In this document: positions 24,958 to 33,632 of the stretch, piece after piece
How the letters are laid out: each line of letters starts with the position of its first letter
Numbering within the stretch: the stretch's first letter is position 1
DNA from: an uncultured Dorea sp.
GTDB lineage: Bacteria > Bacillota > Clostridia > Lachnospirales > Lachnospiraceae
Direction: 5' to 3'
NCBI GenBank assembly: GCA_947645355.1
Contig: CANSCI010000018.1
Location: forward strand, 1-34,591
Length of the DNA stretch: 34,591 nt
Notes under the pieces: model-generated
Database searches by the model: none
What the model saw: only the letters and a program-made list of their open reading frames with translations
Told to the model about the DNA's origin: nothing
Program-made: the position numbers and the translations under genes

Positions 24958-26349
24958 CTACAGATCGCAGTTATTTACTGTCCTCGGGAACGGGAGCACA
25001 TCACGGATGTTGCCCATTCCGGTCAGATACATGATGCATCTCTCGAATCCAAGGCCATACCCTGCATGTCTGGTAGATCCATATTTCCTCAGATCAAGGT
25101 AGAATCCATAATCCTCCTCCTTCAGCCCCATCTCCTTCATACGGCCAAGAAGCTTATCATAGTCGTCTTCCCTCTGGCTTCCGCCGATGATCTCCCCGAT
25201 GCCAGGCACAAGGCAGTCTACAGCGGCCACCGTCTTTCCGTCATCGTTCTGTTTCATATAGAAGGCTTTAATCTCCCTCGGGTAATCTGTTACAAATACC
25301 GGACGCCTGTAGACCTCCTCGGTCAGATACCGCTCGTGTTCTGTCTGGAGGTCTGCACCCCAGGACACCTTATATTCAAATCTGTCATTGTTCTTTTCCA
25401 GCAGTTCAACGGCCTCTGTGTACGTAATCTTTGCAAAATCAGAGGACGCCACATTGTGGAGCCTGTCGAGCAGCCCCTTGTCCACAAAGGAATTGAAAAA
25501 GTTCATCTCCTCCGGTGCATGCTCCAGCACATAATTGATGATATATTTCAGCATAGACTCCGCCAGCATCATAACGTCATCAAGATCTGAAAACGCGATC
25601 TCCGGCTCCACCATCCAGAACTCTGCCGCATGCCTGGTGGTGTTGGAATTCTCTGCACGGAAGGTCGGCCCAAAGGTATAAATATTGCGGAATGCCTGGG
25701 CGTAAGCTTCCCCGTTTAATTGTCCGCTCACCGTAAGGCTTGTCTCTCTCCCAAAGAAATCCTGGGAATAATCCACCTTTCCTTCCTGATCTCTCGGAAT
25801 GTTGTCCGGATCCATGGTCGTTACGCGGAACATCTCCCCCGCGCCCTCACAGTCACTGCCGGTGATCAGCGGTGTATGGACGTACACAAACCCTCTCTCC
25901 TGGAAAAACTTATGGATGGCATACGCGGTCAGGGAACGCACACGGAACACCGCCTGGAACGTGTTCGTCCTCGGCCTCAGATGAGAGATCGTCCTCAGAT
26001 ACTCAAAGCTGTGCCGCTTCTTCTGGAGCGGGTAATCCGGCGCGGATGCCCCCTCCACCTCTACCGTCTCCGCCTGGATCTCAAAGGGCTGCTTTGCCTG
26101 CGGTGTGGCAACCAGAGTTCCGGTCACAAGAATAGCCGCCCCCACATTTAACTTCGAGATCTCCGAAAAATTATCCATTGAGTCGTGGTACACAACCTGC
26201 AGAGGCTCAAAAAATGTCCCGTCATTCACCACGATAAATCCAAAAGTCTTAGAATCACGGATACTGCGTACCCATCCCCCCACAGTAATGGTCTTATCCA
26301 GGTAATCCTCTTTGTTCTTGTACAAATCTCTAATCATAATCAAATCCAT
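24958..26349 (-). CDS. asnS: Asparaginyl-tRNA synthetase
   Basis: Class IIb synthetase that charges tRNA(Asn). The 463 residues begin with an OB-fold anticodon-binding domain ([22 protein letters not shown]) and continue to the catalytic core: motif 2 [21 protein letters not shown], and motif 3 [15 protein letters not shown]. The residues in motif 2 and the IIGGSQRE segment fit AsnRS rather than AspRS or LysRS. ATG 26349 follows AGAAGGAG by ten bases; ATG 26337 is an alternative. A leader with a GC-rich hairpin and an unusual palindromic promoter lies upstream, and no T-box is seen. Confidence 0.97.
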   Translation of the reverse strand: MDLIMIRDLYKNKEDYLDKTITVGGWVRSIRDSKTFGFIVVNDGTFFEPLQVVYHDSMDNFSEISKLNVGAAILVTGTLVATPQAKQPFEIQAETVEVEGASAPDYPLQKKRHSFEYLRTISHLRPRTNTFQAVFRVRSLTAYAIHKFFQERGFVYVHTPLITGSDCEGAGEMFRVTTMDPDNIPRDQEGKVDYSQDFFGRETSLTVSGQLNGEAYAQAFRNIYTFGPTFRAENSNTTRHAAEFWMVEPEIAFSDLDDVMMLAESMLKYIINYVLEHAPEEMNFFNSFVDKGLLDRLHNVASSDFAKITYTEAVELLEKNNDRFEYKVSWGADLQTEHERYLTEEVYRRPVFVTDYPREIKAFYMKQNDDGKTVAAVDCLVPGIGEIIGGSQREDDYDKLLGRMKEMGLKEEDYGFYLDLRKYGSTRHAGYGLGFERCIMYLTGMGNIRDVLPFPRTVNNCDL

Positions 26350-26378
26350 GTCTGCAATACTCCTTCTTTTATAAAATA

Positions 26379-26401
26379 GGGGCGCATGCCCTGGGCGCCC
26401 C
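26379..26401 (-). other. GC-rich hairpin in the asnS leader
   Basis: Minus-strand GGGGCGC and GCGCCCC form a 7-base stem with a 9-base loop, followed by TATTTTAT and then the asnS ribosome site. It lies at the 5' end of the predicted transcript, and could protect the RNA or act as an attenuator. Confidence 0.55.
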
Positions 26402-26411
26402 GGCACCATTT

Positions 26412-26428
26412 TGTGGTATTATACCACA
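26412..26428 (-). promoter_or_regulatory. asnS extended -10 promoter within a perfect palindrome
   Basis: The minus strand reads TGTGGTATAATACCACA, an 8-base perfect inverted repeat around one base. It contains TGGTATAAT, a TGn extension and perfect -10 (26423-26418). No good -35 is visible. The symmetry could be an operator for a repressor, or chance. Confidence 0.6.
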
Positions 26429-26512
26429 TCTGCCGGGAATTTAAAAGGCACAACCTCAGATCAGAACCGGCGCCTGATCTGCCCCTTTTCATGTAAATCC
26501 AGGAAATATCTG

Positions 26513-26542
26513 TTGCGGTCTCTGCATTATGCATGCTATATT
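26513..26542 (+). promoter_or_regulatory. Candidate promoter of the CotH-VTC-DUF4956 operon
   Basis: TTGCGG (26513-26518), 18-base spacer, TATATT (26537-26542) with a TGC extension at 26534-26536. A second TATACT lies at about 26561, so the true start is uncertain. Confidence 0.45.
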
Positions 26543-26607
26543 AAAAAAGTACAGGAAAACTATACTGGAAGAGACATCTGACATGTGAATTAAGGAGCCT
26601 CTGATTG

Positions 26608-28308
26608 ATGAAACAACAAAGAATACATAAAAACAGAATCCTTTTTTTGATTACTCTTGCGGCAGCTGCGCTGTTCGTCGTTTTATATATCGACACAGGA
26701 AAACGGGCTGCATCCGAAGAATTGGCTGTATCCGAAAAACTAGTGGAAAATAAAGAGATTTACAAACCGGATAATCAAATTTACGACGCTTACATCAACG
26801 TGTTCCCTACACAGACCGAAAACGGAGAGGTTGCTGATTTTTCCTCCTTTTCTCTAATAACAGACGAGAACCGGGATTATAATCCTATCCTGGACTGCAA
26901 TGTGCAGATCGTACCGGAAGGGAAGAGTCCTGATCCCGAGACCGACAGCAATTGCAAAAACGCAACCATACGGGTACGGGGAGCGTCTACAAGAACGGCC
27001 AGTCAGAAAAGCTATAAAGTAAAATTAGAAAATAACGCGGAGCCATTTTTCGGACAGACGAATTTAAATATCAATAAAAATACGCAGGACGCCACAAAAA
27101 TTGCCGCAAAACTGCAGACAGACCTGCTGGCGGACATCGACAACAGTTTCAGCTATCGAACCTATTTTATGAGGGTGTGGGTCCGAGATGCCTCATTGCC
27201 GCAAGAGCAGCAGGAATTTGAGTACCAGGGACTTTTTACCGAGATCGAGCAGCCGGACGAGGATTATCTAAGGGTACGGGGGCTGGATGAAAATGCCGTT
27301 ATGTATAAGGCGAATTATTTCACCTTTACACCTTCTGATGTGCTCCGGAACGTGAACGATCCCATGTATAAGGAAGAAGATTTTGAAACTGCACTGGGAA
27401 TACAGGCGGGCAGCAATCACGAGAAGCTGCTTAAAATGCTTACTGCGGTAAATGATCCGTCCTTAGACTTCAGGAAGGTTTTCCACACTTATTTTGATGA
27501 GGATAATTACCTGACCTGGCTGGCGTTCAATCTGTTAATGGGAAACGAGGACATCACAAGTCATAATTATATTTTTTTCAGCCCTTCACATTCAGAAAAA
27601 TGGTATTTTCTGCCTTGGGACTTTGACGGCGCATTAGATTTTGAACAATACAAGGATACGTGGAATCATCGGCTATCACTAAAAAGCGTACAGGGGCTCT
27701 ATGCATCGATGCTGCACCGCAGATATCTCAGGCTGGAAGGCAGTACGGAAAAGCTGCAGAAGAAGATGGAAGAATTATTAGCAGGATCCGTCACCAGAGA
27801 ACGGGTGACAGAGCTTTTAGATTCTTATAAGGGAGTTCTGGAGAAAAACCTTCTGCTGTCACCGGATGAAAAGGAGACAGAACTGACCCTGGAACAATTG
27901 AACGATCGTCTGGACAGCCTTTATGACGGAATGGTCCAGTGTTATGAGTTATATAAAGACAATATTCTGTATCCGTCGCCTATGTTTGTGGCGCTGCCGG
28001 AGAAACAGGAGGACGGCTCTGTGCGTTTTGCCTGGGACCCGTCATATTCCTACCAGGGACTTCCTGTCACCTACAAGATTGAAATATATGATTCATTCAT
28101 GGATAAAACGGTATTCTGCCAGGAAAATATTGCGGAAACCAGCCTGATCCTAAAAGAGGGATTGGAGCCAGGCACTTATTTTGTACGGATATCGGCAATA
28201 GACAGCGAGGGACATTTACAGATTAATTTAGAACATTTCAACGGGCATCTTCCGAACGGTAATAGAATAAACGTATACGGCCTGCTGGAATTTCAAATAG
28301 AACAGTGA
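26608..28308 (+). CDS. Membrane-anchored CotH-kinase family protein with Fn3-like C terminus
   Basis: CotH-fold protein, a family of divergent kinases that includes the spore coat kinase CotH but also many non-spore members. With ATG 26608 (AAGGAG ten bases upstream; an in-frame TTG at 26605 is possible) it has 566 residues. A signal anchor (11-28) puts the rest outside the membrane. The core shows VRGASTRTASQKSYKVKL, YQGLFTEIEQPDEDYL, then GNEDITSHNYIFF and YFLPWDFDGALD, where the His-Asn and Asp residues form the expected active site. From about residue 450 a fibronectin-III-like domain follows. It ends 7 bases before the VTC gene. Given this company, a role with an exported polymer or phosphate chemistry is more likely than a spore coat role, but this is inference. 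Confidence 0.87.
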   Translation: MKQQRIHKNRILFLITLAAAALFVVLYIDTGKRAASEELAVSEKLVENKEIYKPDNQIYDAYINVFPTQTENGEVADFSSFSLITDENRDYNPILDCNVQIVPEGKSPDPETDSNCKNATIRVRGASTRTASQKSYKVKLENNAEPFFGQTNLNINKNTQDATKIAAKLQTDLLADIDNSFSYRTYFMRVWVRDASLPQEQQEFEYQGLFTEIEQPDEDYLRVRGLDENAVMYKANYFTFTPSDVLRNVNDPMYKEEDFETALGIQAGSNHEKLLKMLTAVNDPSLDFRKVFHTYFDEDNYLTWLAFNLLMGNEDITSHNYIFFSPSHSEKWYFLPWDFDGALDFEQYKDTWNHRLSLKSVQGLYASMLHRRYLRLEGSTEKLQKKMEELLAGSVTRERVTELLDSYKGVLEKNLLLSPDEKETELTLEQLNDRLDSLYDGMVQCYELYKDNILYPSPMFVALPEKQEDGSVRFAWDPSYSYQGLPVTYKIEIYDSFMDKTVFCQENIAETSLILKEGLEPGTYFVRISAIDSEGHLQINLEHFNGHLPNGNRINVYGLLEFQIEQ

Positions 28309-28315
28309 GGGATTT

Positions 28316-29014
28316 ATGAAATTTTCAGGACGCACAGTCAGACATGAGTTGAAATATTATATAGATGAACGTGATTACTTTCACCTGCGCAAAAGCATGC
28401 AGATGATTGCCGAACAGGATCCTCATATGGAGGAAAACGGCTATCTGGTCAGCAGTGTGTATTTTGACGATATGTACCGTTCAGCACTGGAAGAAAAAAG
28501 AGCCGGCGTTCCATTCCGAAAAAAATACAGACTGCGCTGTTATAATCAGGAAGACAAGCTGATCCGCCTGGAATGCAAACGCAAATATGGAGACTATACT
28601 GCAAAAGAGAGCGTGGAAATCGAACGGAACGAGTATGACGCACTCCTTAAGGGCAGCTGCGATTTTCTCCTTTATAAAAATGCTCCCGGGAAAGAGCTGT
28701 ATGCTCTTTCCCGTACACATCTTTTAAAACCTGTGATCACCGTGGAGTATCTTCGGGAAGCATATATCTTTAAAACGGGAAATGTGCGGATCACCTTTGA
28801 TAAGGATATTTCCTTTTCCGTTGGGGAATGTGATATCTTCTCGGACCGTTACAGCGTCCACCGTGCATTGGAGCAGGGCATCATCGTTATGGAAGTAAAG
28901 TTTGACGAATTTCTGCCGGGCGCGGCGCGGCAGATGCTCTGCTCTGTCACAGCAGATAAATGCGCGATTTCCAAATATGTCATGTGTTCAAATGAAAAAA
29001 GGAGGTATTTATAA
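28316..29014 (+). CDS. VTC-domain protein (polyphosphate polymerase-like)
   Basis: Member of the VTC branch of the triphosphate tunnel metalloenzyme fold, the catalytic domain that makes polyphosphate from ATP in the eukaryotic vacuolar VTC complex. The 232-residue protein is only this domain, with no membrane segment. Likely tunnel residues are Glu11 and Lys13 (RHELKYYI), Arg72 and Arg74, Arg84-Glu86-Lys88 (RLECK), Arg146, Arg158, Glu193 and Lys195 (MEVKFDE) and Lys220 (SKY). All expected charged positions seem present, so catalysis is plausible. It is translationally coupled to the DUF4956 gene, which starts at the base after its stop. Confidence 0.9.
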   Translation: MKFSGRTVRHELKYYIDERDYFHLRKSMQMIAEQDPHMEENGYLVSSVYFDDMYRSALEEKRAGVPFRKKYRLRCYNQEDKLIRLECKRKYGDYTAKESVEIERNEYDALLKGSCDFLLYKNAPGKELYALSRTHLLKPVITVEYLREAYIFKTGNVRITFDKDISFSVGECDIFSDRYSVHRALEQGIIVMEVKFDEFLPGAARQMLCSVTADKCAISKYVMCSNEKRRYL

Positions 29015-29680
29015 GTGACCACATTTGCAGATATTTTTAAGAAAAGTTTTTTAGAAGAGGCAGGGATACTCACGCTTGAAAGCTTTGCCTTGTCTATGCT
29101 GGCAGCATTTATCTGCGGCATGATCGTATTTGCAGTTTACCGAAAATATTACAGAGGCGTCATCTACAACAATAATTTTAATATTTTACTTGTTATGACC
29201 AGTCTGGTCACCTGTTTTATGGTAATCGTAATCAGTTCCAATGTCGTGCTCTCCCTGGGTATGGTAGGCGCACTGTCAATCGTAAGGTACCGCACGGCAG
29301 TAAAGGATCCTCTGGATGTAGGCTTTCTCTTCTGGACAGTAGCGGTAGGCATAACCTGCGGGGCGGGACTGTACATCATATCATTGTCCGGAACTATATT
29401 TATTGCTGTCATTTTTATCATACTGGTGAAATGCCAGGTCGGGAAGCAGCAGTATCTTCTGGTTGTCAAATATCTGGACGAGGCGTCGGAAGCGGTTGAA
29501 AGGGAGATGAAATCCAGGAAAAAAATACTGAAAAATAAAACTGTCGTTAAGGATTATACAGAACTCACCTACGAGATGAAGCTTGACAAAGAGGATACCT
29601 CCTTTGTAGACATACTATCAGAGATCGAAGGCGTTCAAAGCGCTGTGTTAGTCGAATTTTCAGGGGACTATATGTCTTAG
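29015..29680 (+). CDS. DUF4956 membrane protein
   Basis: Polytopic membrane protein of unknown function that is often found with VTC-domain and CotH-type genes. The 221 residues have about four hydrophobic segments (roughly 22-42, 55-90, 102-120, 122-139), then a cytoplasmic C-terminal domain of about 80 residues. The conserved stretch SLGMVGALSIVRYRTA (80-95) carries charged residues at the membrane border. GTG start with AGGAGG nine bases upstream, directly abutting the VTC stop. A good terminator follows, so it ends the operon. A channel or scaffold role for the VTC product is a hypothesis. Confidence 0.88.
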   Translation: MTTFADIFKKSFLEEAGILTLESFALSMLAAFICGMIVFAVYRKYYRGVIYNNNFNILLVMTSLVTCFMVIVISSNVVLSLGMVGALSIVRYRTAVKDPLDVGFLFWTVAVGITCGAGLYIISLSGTIFIAVIFIILVKCQVGKQQYLLVVKYLDEASEAVEREMKSRKKILKNKTVVKDYTELTYEMKLDKEDTSFVDILSEIEGVQSAVLVEFSGDYMS

Positions 29681-29706
29681 AAACGTACACTGCCGGACGC
29701 ACACAT

Positions 29707-29749
29707 AAAAATCCGATAACCATATAAACACCAGGTTATCGGATTTTTT
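29707..29749. terminator. Bidirectional intrinsic terminator
   Basis: Arms 29707-29721 and 29734-29748 are perfectly complementary, with core ATCCGATAACC, and A/T tracts on both flanks supply T runs in either direction. It serves the DUF4956 operon on the plus strand and the phosphoglucomutase gene on the minus strand. Confidence 0.92.
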
Positions 29750-29794
29750 CAGGCGCAATTGTCATCTAATCTGCCTTTTCTATTATTTTTCAGT

Positions 29795-31477
29795 CTACCC
29801 GAGGATCGGTTCTAATCCTTCAGCCAGCTTCTCCTTCTGTGCCTGAGCCTCCGCAAGATCTTTTCCGAGCGTCGTATAGTAGATCTTAATCTTCGGCTCT
29901 GTACCGGACGGTCGGATGATTGCCGTCGCTCCGTTTTCAAGTTTGTAAATCAATACATTGGCCGCCGGAAGCCCTGTCTCTTCCGTCTTCTGATAATCAA
30001 CAGCCTGCACAACCTTGATCCCTGCAACCTCTGTCAGCGGCTTCTCCCGCAGTCCCTGCATGATCCCCGCCATCTTATCCATCCCGCTTAAGCCCGGGAA
30101 CTCAAAGCTGTCCACCTTATTCAGGTAACGGCCGTACTGTGCATAGATCTCTTCCATCCTCTGCTTCAGGGAACTTCCGATGCTCCTGTAGTATGCCGCC
30201 ATCTCACAGATCAGCATAGATCCGATCACCGCATCCTTGTCGCGCACATACGGGCCTGCCAGGTAGCCGTAACTCTCCTCAAACCCGAAGATAAAGCGCT
30301 CTACCTCACCGGCTTCCTCCAGCTGTGCGATCTGATCACCGATCCATTTAAAGCCGGTCAGTACGTTCCGAAGCTCAACACCGTAGTGCTCGGCAACCGC
30401 GTCCGCCAGCGGGGTAGATACGATAGATTTTACCGCGATCGGCTTCTCTGGCATGGTTCCCTTCTCAATACGCCCTGCACAGATATAGTCAAGAAGCAGG
30501 ACTCCTACTTCATTGCCGCTTACCAGCTCATAAGAACCGTCCGGGCACTTCATGGCAATTCCCACACGGTCTGCATCCGGGTCCGTGGCCAGCATCAGAT
30601 CCGCTCCTGTCTCCTTCGCCAGGTTAAGCCCCTGCTCCAGAGCCTCAAAGATCTCCGGATTCGGATAGCTGCATGTAGTAAAATATCCGTTGGGATACTC
30701 CTGATCCGGAACGATGGTGACATCCGTCACACCAATATCCTTCAAGATCTGTGTCACCGGAACCAGCCCCGCGCCGTTTAACGGGCTGTACACTAATTTC
30801 AGCCCGGCAGTCTTACAGAGCCCCGGGCGTACCTGGTAAGACTCGATCGCCTCATAGAGAGCTTTCTTACAATCATCTCCCACAAACCGGATCAGCCCCT
30901 TCTCCACGCCCTCTGCAAAGGAGATATATTCTGCCCCTGTGAGCACGTCCGTCTTCTGAATCTCTTCATATACAACTGCCGCCGCGTCGTCCGTCATCTG
31001 GCATCCGTCCGGGCCGTACGCTTTGTATCCGTTATATTTTGCCGGGTTATGGGATGCCGTAACCATGATCCCCGCGTTGCATTTATAGTAGCGCGTCGCA
31101 AAAGAAAGGGCCGGCACCGGCATCAGCGCATCGTAGATCCTTACGTGGATCCCGTTGGCTGCCAGAACGCCTGCCGCCATCTTGGCAAATACATCGCTCT
31201 TCAGTCGGCTGTCATAGCTGATCGCCACCGTCTGGCTGCCGCCCTGTGTCTTTACCCAGTTGGCGAGTCCCTGTGTTGCCTGGCGGACAACATAAATATT
31301 CATACGGTTCGTCCCTGCCCCCAGCACACCGCGAAGTCCTGCCGTGCCGAACTTCAGCGCAACTGCAAACCGCTCCTTGATCTCCTCTTCATTTCCCTCA
31401 ATCCTTGATAATTCCGGCTTAAGATCTGCGTCCTCCAGATCAGCCGCCATCCAGCGCTTATACTCTTCCTGATACAT
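29795..31477 (-). CDS. pgcA: Alpha-phosphoglucomutase/phosphomannomutase (PgcA type)
   Basis: Interconverts glucose-6-phosphate and glucose-1-phosphate, the latter being the substrate of GlgC and of UDP-glucose synthesis. The 560 residues contain the substrate loop FGTAGLRG (43-50), the phosphoserine loop TASHNP (Ser142), the metal loop DPDADR, the sugar loop GFEESYG and the phosphate-binding end RPSGTEPKIKIY. Length fits the long Firmicute form. ATG 31477 follows AGGGAG by eight bases and is preferred over an in-frame GTG at 31486. It has its own promoter and terminator. Confidence 0.96.
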   Translation of the reverse strand: MYQEEYKRWMAADLEDADLKPELSRIEGNEEEIKERFAVALKFGTAGLRGVLGAGTNRMNIYVVRQATQGLANWVKTQGGSQTVAISYDSRLKSDVFAKMAAGVLAANGIHVRIYDALMPVPALSFATRYYKCNAGIMVTASHNPAKYNGYKAYGPDGCQMTDDAAAVVYEEIQKTDVLTGAEYISFAEGVEKGLIRFVGDDCKKALYEAIESYQVRPGLCKTAGLKLVYSPLNGAGLVPVTQILKDIGVTDVTIVPDQEYPNGYFTTCSYPNPEIFEALEQGLNLAKETGADLMLATDPDADRVGIAMKCPDGSYELVSGNEVGVLLLDYICAGRIEKGTMPEKPIAVKSIVSTPLADAVAEHYGVELRNVLTGFKWIGDQIAQLEEAGEVERFIFGFEESYGYLAGPYVRDKDAVIGSMLICEMAAYYRSIGSSLKQRMEEIYAQYGRYLNKVDSFEFPGLSGMDKMAGIMQGLREKPLTEVAGIKVVQAVDYQKTEETGLPAANVLIYKLENGATAIIRPSGTEPKIKIYYTTLGKDLAEAQAQKEKLAEGLEPILG

Positions 31478-31539
31478 TTTGACCACTCCCTAACATTCTT
31501 TTTTCAAGTTTTTGTACAAAATCACAAAAAGCTAAGATA

Positions 31540-31568
31540 AATATACCATGTTTGGGGGGAGATGGCAA
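31540..31568 (-). promoter_or_regulatory. Promoter of the phosphoglucomutase gene
   Basis: Minus-strand TTGCCA (31568-31563), 17-base spacer, TATATT (31545-31540), with a TGG extension before the -10. The leader would be about 55 bases. Confidence 0.7.
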
Positions 31569-31773
31569 TGATGCATTTTTCAACCGACGGAGGTGGTTAT
31601 GTATAGGGTTACTTTTTGAACTTTTATTTCCCTTTTCCGTGACCGGACACTGGTTCAATAATATCTGCCTGCAACAAATTGGAAAGAAGTTTTGAAGCTC
31701 CATAACAGCACTTCTGCCGAACACCTCATTAAAATTAAATTTCTCAAAAAGTCCGCTTATGTGCAGATTTCGA
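31569..31773. other. Intergenic stretch without recognised gene
   Basis: I see no convincing coding frame, RNA gene or strong hairpin here beyond the phosphoglucomutase promoter at its left edge. A minus-strand frame crossing 31458-31724 has no ribosome site or recognisable sequence. The composition is AT-rich, and the mosaic accessory region begins here. Confidence 0.5.
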
Positions 31774-31990
31774 TTATGAAGCTCGCTTAACTGGATATAT
31801 CGAAAACCATTCCTTTACATCATACCGATCAAATACTTGTACCCAACCTGTTCCTGTATGAAAAGCTTCTTCTACGTAATATTGCATTCTCATGTTCCCA
31901 CAGTCGTTTTTCTTCAACTGCATATTTACCTGGTATTCTATAATAACCTATTGCAACCACAATTAACACTATTGTGAATATTATAAACAT
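31774..31990 (-). pseudogene. Small membrane-anchored protein, apparently frameshifted
   Basis: Two overlapping minus-strand frames look like pieces of one small gene. The first (ATG 31990, stop 31829, 53 residues) begins with a good hydrophobic segment, FIIFTIVLIVVAIGYY, then turns into basic residues of no character. The second (open from 31923 to its stop at 31774, 49 residues) has natural-looking sequence such as HTGTGWVQVFDRYDVKEWF. A GGAAAGG site precedes an ATG followed by seven A, where one extra A would give a longer signal-anchor start. A frameshift near 31900 would join them. I do not recognise the family. A sequencing error is possible. Confidence 0.45.
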
Positions 31991-32160
31991 CTTTTTTTCA
32001 TTACCTTTCCTTTCATATCACAGCTAACTGTTCAAATGTTATTCATTGTGATTGCATATACCTCCCGATTTATTGACCCAATATTATGCAAAACTGTCCT
32101 CCAATGTCATACCTGTATTACAAGAATAAAAAGAAGTTGTTATATTTTCAGCAAAGGTGC
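31991..32160. other. AT-rich intergenic stretch, no feature seen
   Basis: Only a ribosome-site-like GGGAGG followed by a four-codon frame on the minus strand is seen here. No stable hairpin, promoter pair or longer coding frame is convincing. Confidence 0.4.
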
Positions 32161-32565
32161 TCATCTGTAACATGATGACAACGCCTCCCTGCCATTCTCC
32201 TTTGTAAGCTGTTCTTTAAGAAGATTATAGTCTACCGCAAACATCTCTGTAAAGTCTGAAAACGCCTTCGGCATCCCCATCCCCACCAGGCTCCGGTCTG
32301 CCTGCTCCTCCAGCATCGTAAGCCCCATGAAGTCCTCCATCGTCAAAGCCGGCGCGTCCATCAGGCGCCTCACCGGCAGCCTTCCCGGCCCCGTACGCAG
32401 TTCCCACCTCTTCATCCCCAGCTTATTCTCCGTCGTATAGTCATCCAGGCTGATCCAGCTGATGCTTTCTGCTGCGTCCTGGTTGAAATGCTTACAGAGA
32501 GGCTTTTCCCGTCGATCCTCAAGCTCCGGTATGGCGCTCCTTATATACGCATTCAAGCGGAGCAT
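32161..32565 (-). pseudogene. Unknown protein fragment, probably mobile-element derived and 5'-broken
   Basis: A 134-residue minus-strand frame with coding-like composition (for example LTMEDFMGLTMLEEQADRSL and GMPKAFSDFTEMFAVDYNLL). I do not recognise a domain. There is no ribosome site before ATG 32565, and an in-frame TAG lies four codons upstream, so the real 5' part may be missing. It has higher GC than the flanking DNA, unlike the AT-rich sequence on both sides, which suggests a separate origin. Its ending SCYR runs into AT-rich DNA. It may be a truncated gene of an integrative element, but nothing in the sequence proves that. Confidence 0.45.
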
Positions 32566-32715
32566 ATCCTGGCTGAGCTATTTGACGCTTACAGAAACTC
32601 TACACCTCCTGGCCTTCTACATCAGTATACTTTTGATTTTTGCAAGGTTGTGCGTCCCCTGTATCACTTTTTTGTAGCAGGAAAACTTTTCCGTTCCATA
32701 AAGGACAAGGCAGAT

Positions 32716-32838
32716 TTATATTGAAATGATAGAGGTATGAGAAATAGTAAAATAGCTTGCAATCTCTCCCGCATTAAGCGGATAATGCCTTAAGAGTTCT
32801 ATGATTTTTAACCTTGTATCATTAGCAAGGGCATGAAA
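32716..32838 (-). pseudogene. ArsR-family repressor remnant (SdpR-like)
   Basis: The minus strand encodes FHALANDTRLKIIELL followed by NAGEIASYFTISHTSI, the start of an ArsR-type winged helix: helix 1, then the recognition helix-turn-helix. In-frame stops lie directly before the Phe and right after the recognition helix, so both the start and the rest of the domain are missing. Such repressors often sit with ABC-2 exporters like the one just upstream in the same direction. It is a fragment of about 40 codons and cannot be functional as it stands. Confidence 0.65.
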
Positions 32839-32873
32839 TCAATCGCAAGTCCTAATCATTTTATCTCCACTGT

Positions 32874-33632
32874 TCAAAGCTGCTTTTTATTAAAAAGTCG
32901 AATTGCAATCAGTAATCCCAAAAGGGATAAAATGACGGAAATGAAAGCGGGTATCATAAATTCTGCCGGAATGACTTCGCCGGAAATCAAATCTGCATTT
33001 TTTGAGGTTAATATAAACGGATTGAATTTAGCAATCGGTTCAATCATTCCAAGCAAAGATATAAGGGCAACAATGCCGCCCGTAAAGAGTATGCTTGTGA
33101 AAGTCTGCCTGAATATCACGCACCCTATCATCAAAATACTCAGATACAGAAAGCCAACTATCCAAAGCGAAACTGCGGCTAAAGCAACATTTGAAAGGTT
33201 GGTATCATTCCATAAAAAGACTGTATAGCCGTATGTCGAAGCATATCCAATCCAATAACTAATTGTCATAAGCATGGCGGCTACCGTATATTTTGCAAGA
33301 ATAACAGTTTTACGGGATAGCCCCTTTGTAACCATTAAAATTAAGGTTCCTTTGGAATACTCATTTGACATACAGCTTCCAAACAAAATGATAAATGCGC
33401 TGAAACCAATGCCGGAAATGTTCTTGTAAAATTGTTTCCATGCGTCCAAAGCGACTGGTTCAGAAGTCATTTCCATATCTGCGGCTAAAGCCGATAAAAT
33501 CTCCGGCGTAAATTTTGCAAGAAACGCGCTCATAATACCAAAAATCAAAAAGACCGCGAACAGGATAAGAAAACGATAATTCTTCATATTTTCCGTAAAT
33601 TCTTTTTTCACAAATGCAATATATCCACTCAT
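32874..33632 (-). CDS. ABC-2 type transporter permease
   Basis: Membrane subunit of an ABC exporter. The 252 residues have about six hydrophobic segments (near 20-40, 75-90, 115-135, 150-172, 180-200 and 225-246), a long first extracytoplasmic loop, and the family stretch SNEYSKGTLILMVTKGLSRKTVILAKY after the second helix. ATG 33632 overlaps the stop of the ATPase gene by four bases (ATGA), the usual arrangement. The gene itself looks intact, but its ATPase partner is truncated, so the transporter is unlikely to work unless another ATPase pairs with it. Substrate unknown. Confidence 0.85.
   Translation of the reverse strand: MSGYIAFVKKEFTENMKNYRFLILFAVFLIFGIMSAFLAKFTPEILSALAADMEMTSEPVALDAWKQFYKNISGIGFSAFIILFGSCMSNEYSKGTLILMVTKGLSRKTVILAKYTVAAMLMTISYWIGYASTYGYTVFLWNDTNLSNVALAAVSLWIVGFLYLSILMIGCVIFRQTFTSILFTGGIVALISLLGMIEPIAKFNPFILTSKNADLISGEVIPAEFMIPAFISVILSLLGLLIAIRLFNKKQL

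Noticed and set aside
31458-31724. An 88-codon minus-strand frame over the phosphoglucomutase promoter
   Set aside because: No ribosome site, no recognisable domain, and it overlaps a good promoter and the start of the phosphoglucomutase gene.
32488-32724. A 78-codon plus-strand frame with fairly natural composition
   Set aside because: Opposite the unknown minus-strand fragment for a third of its length, lacks a ribosome site, and matches no family I know. It cannot be excluded, but is not supported.
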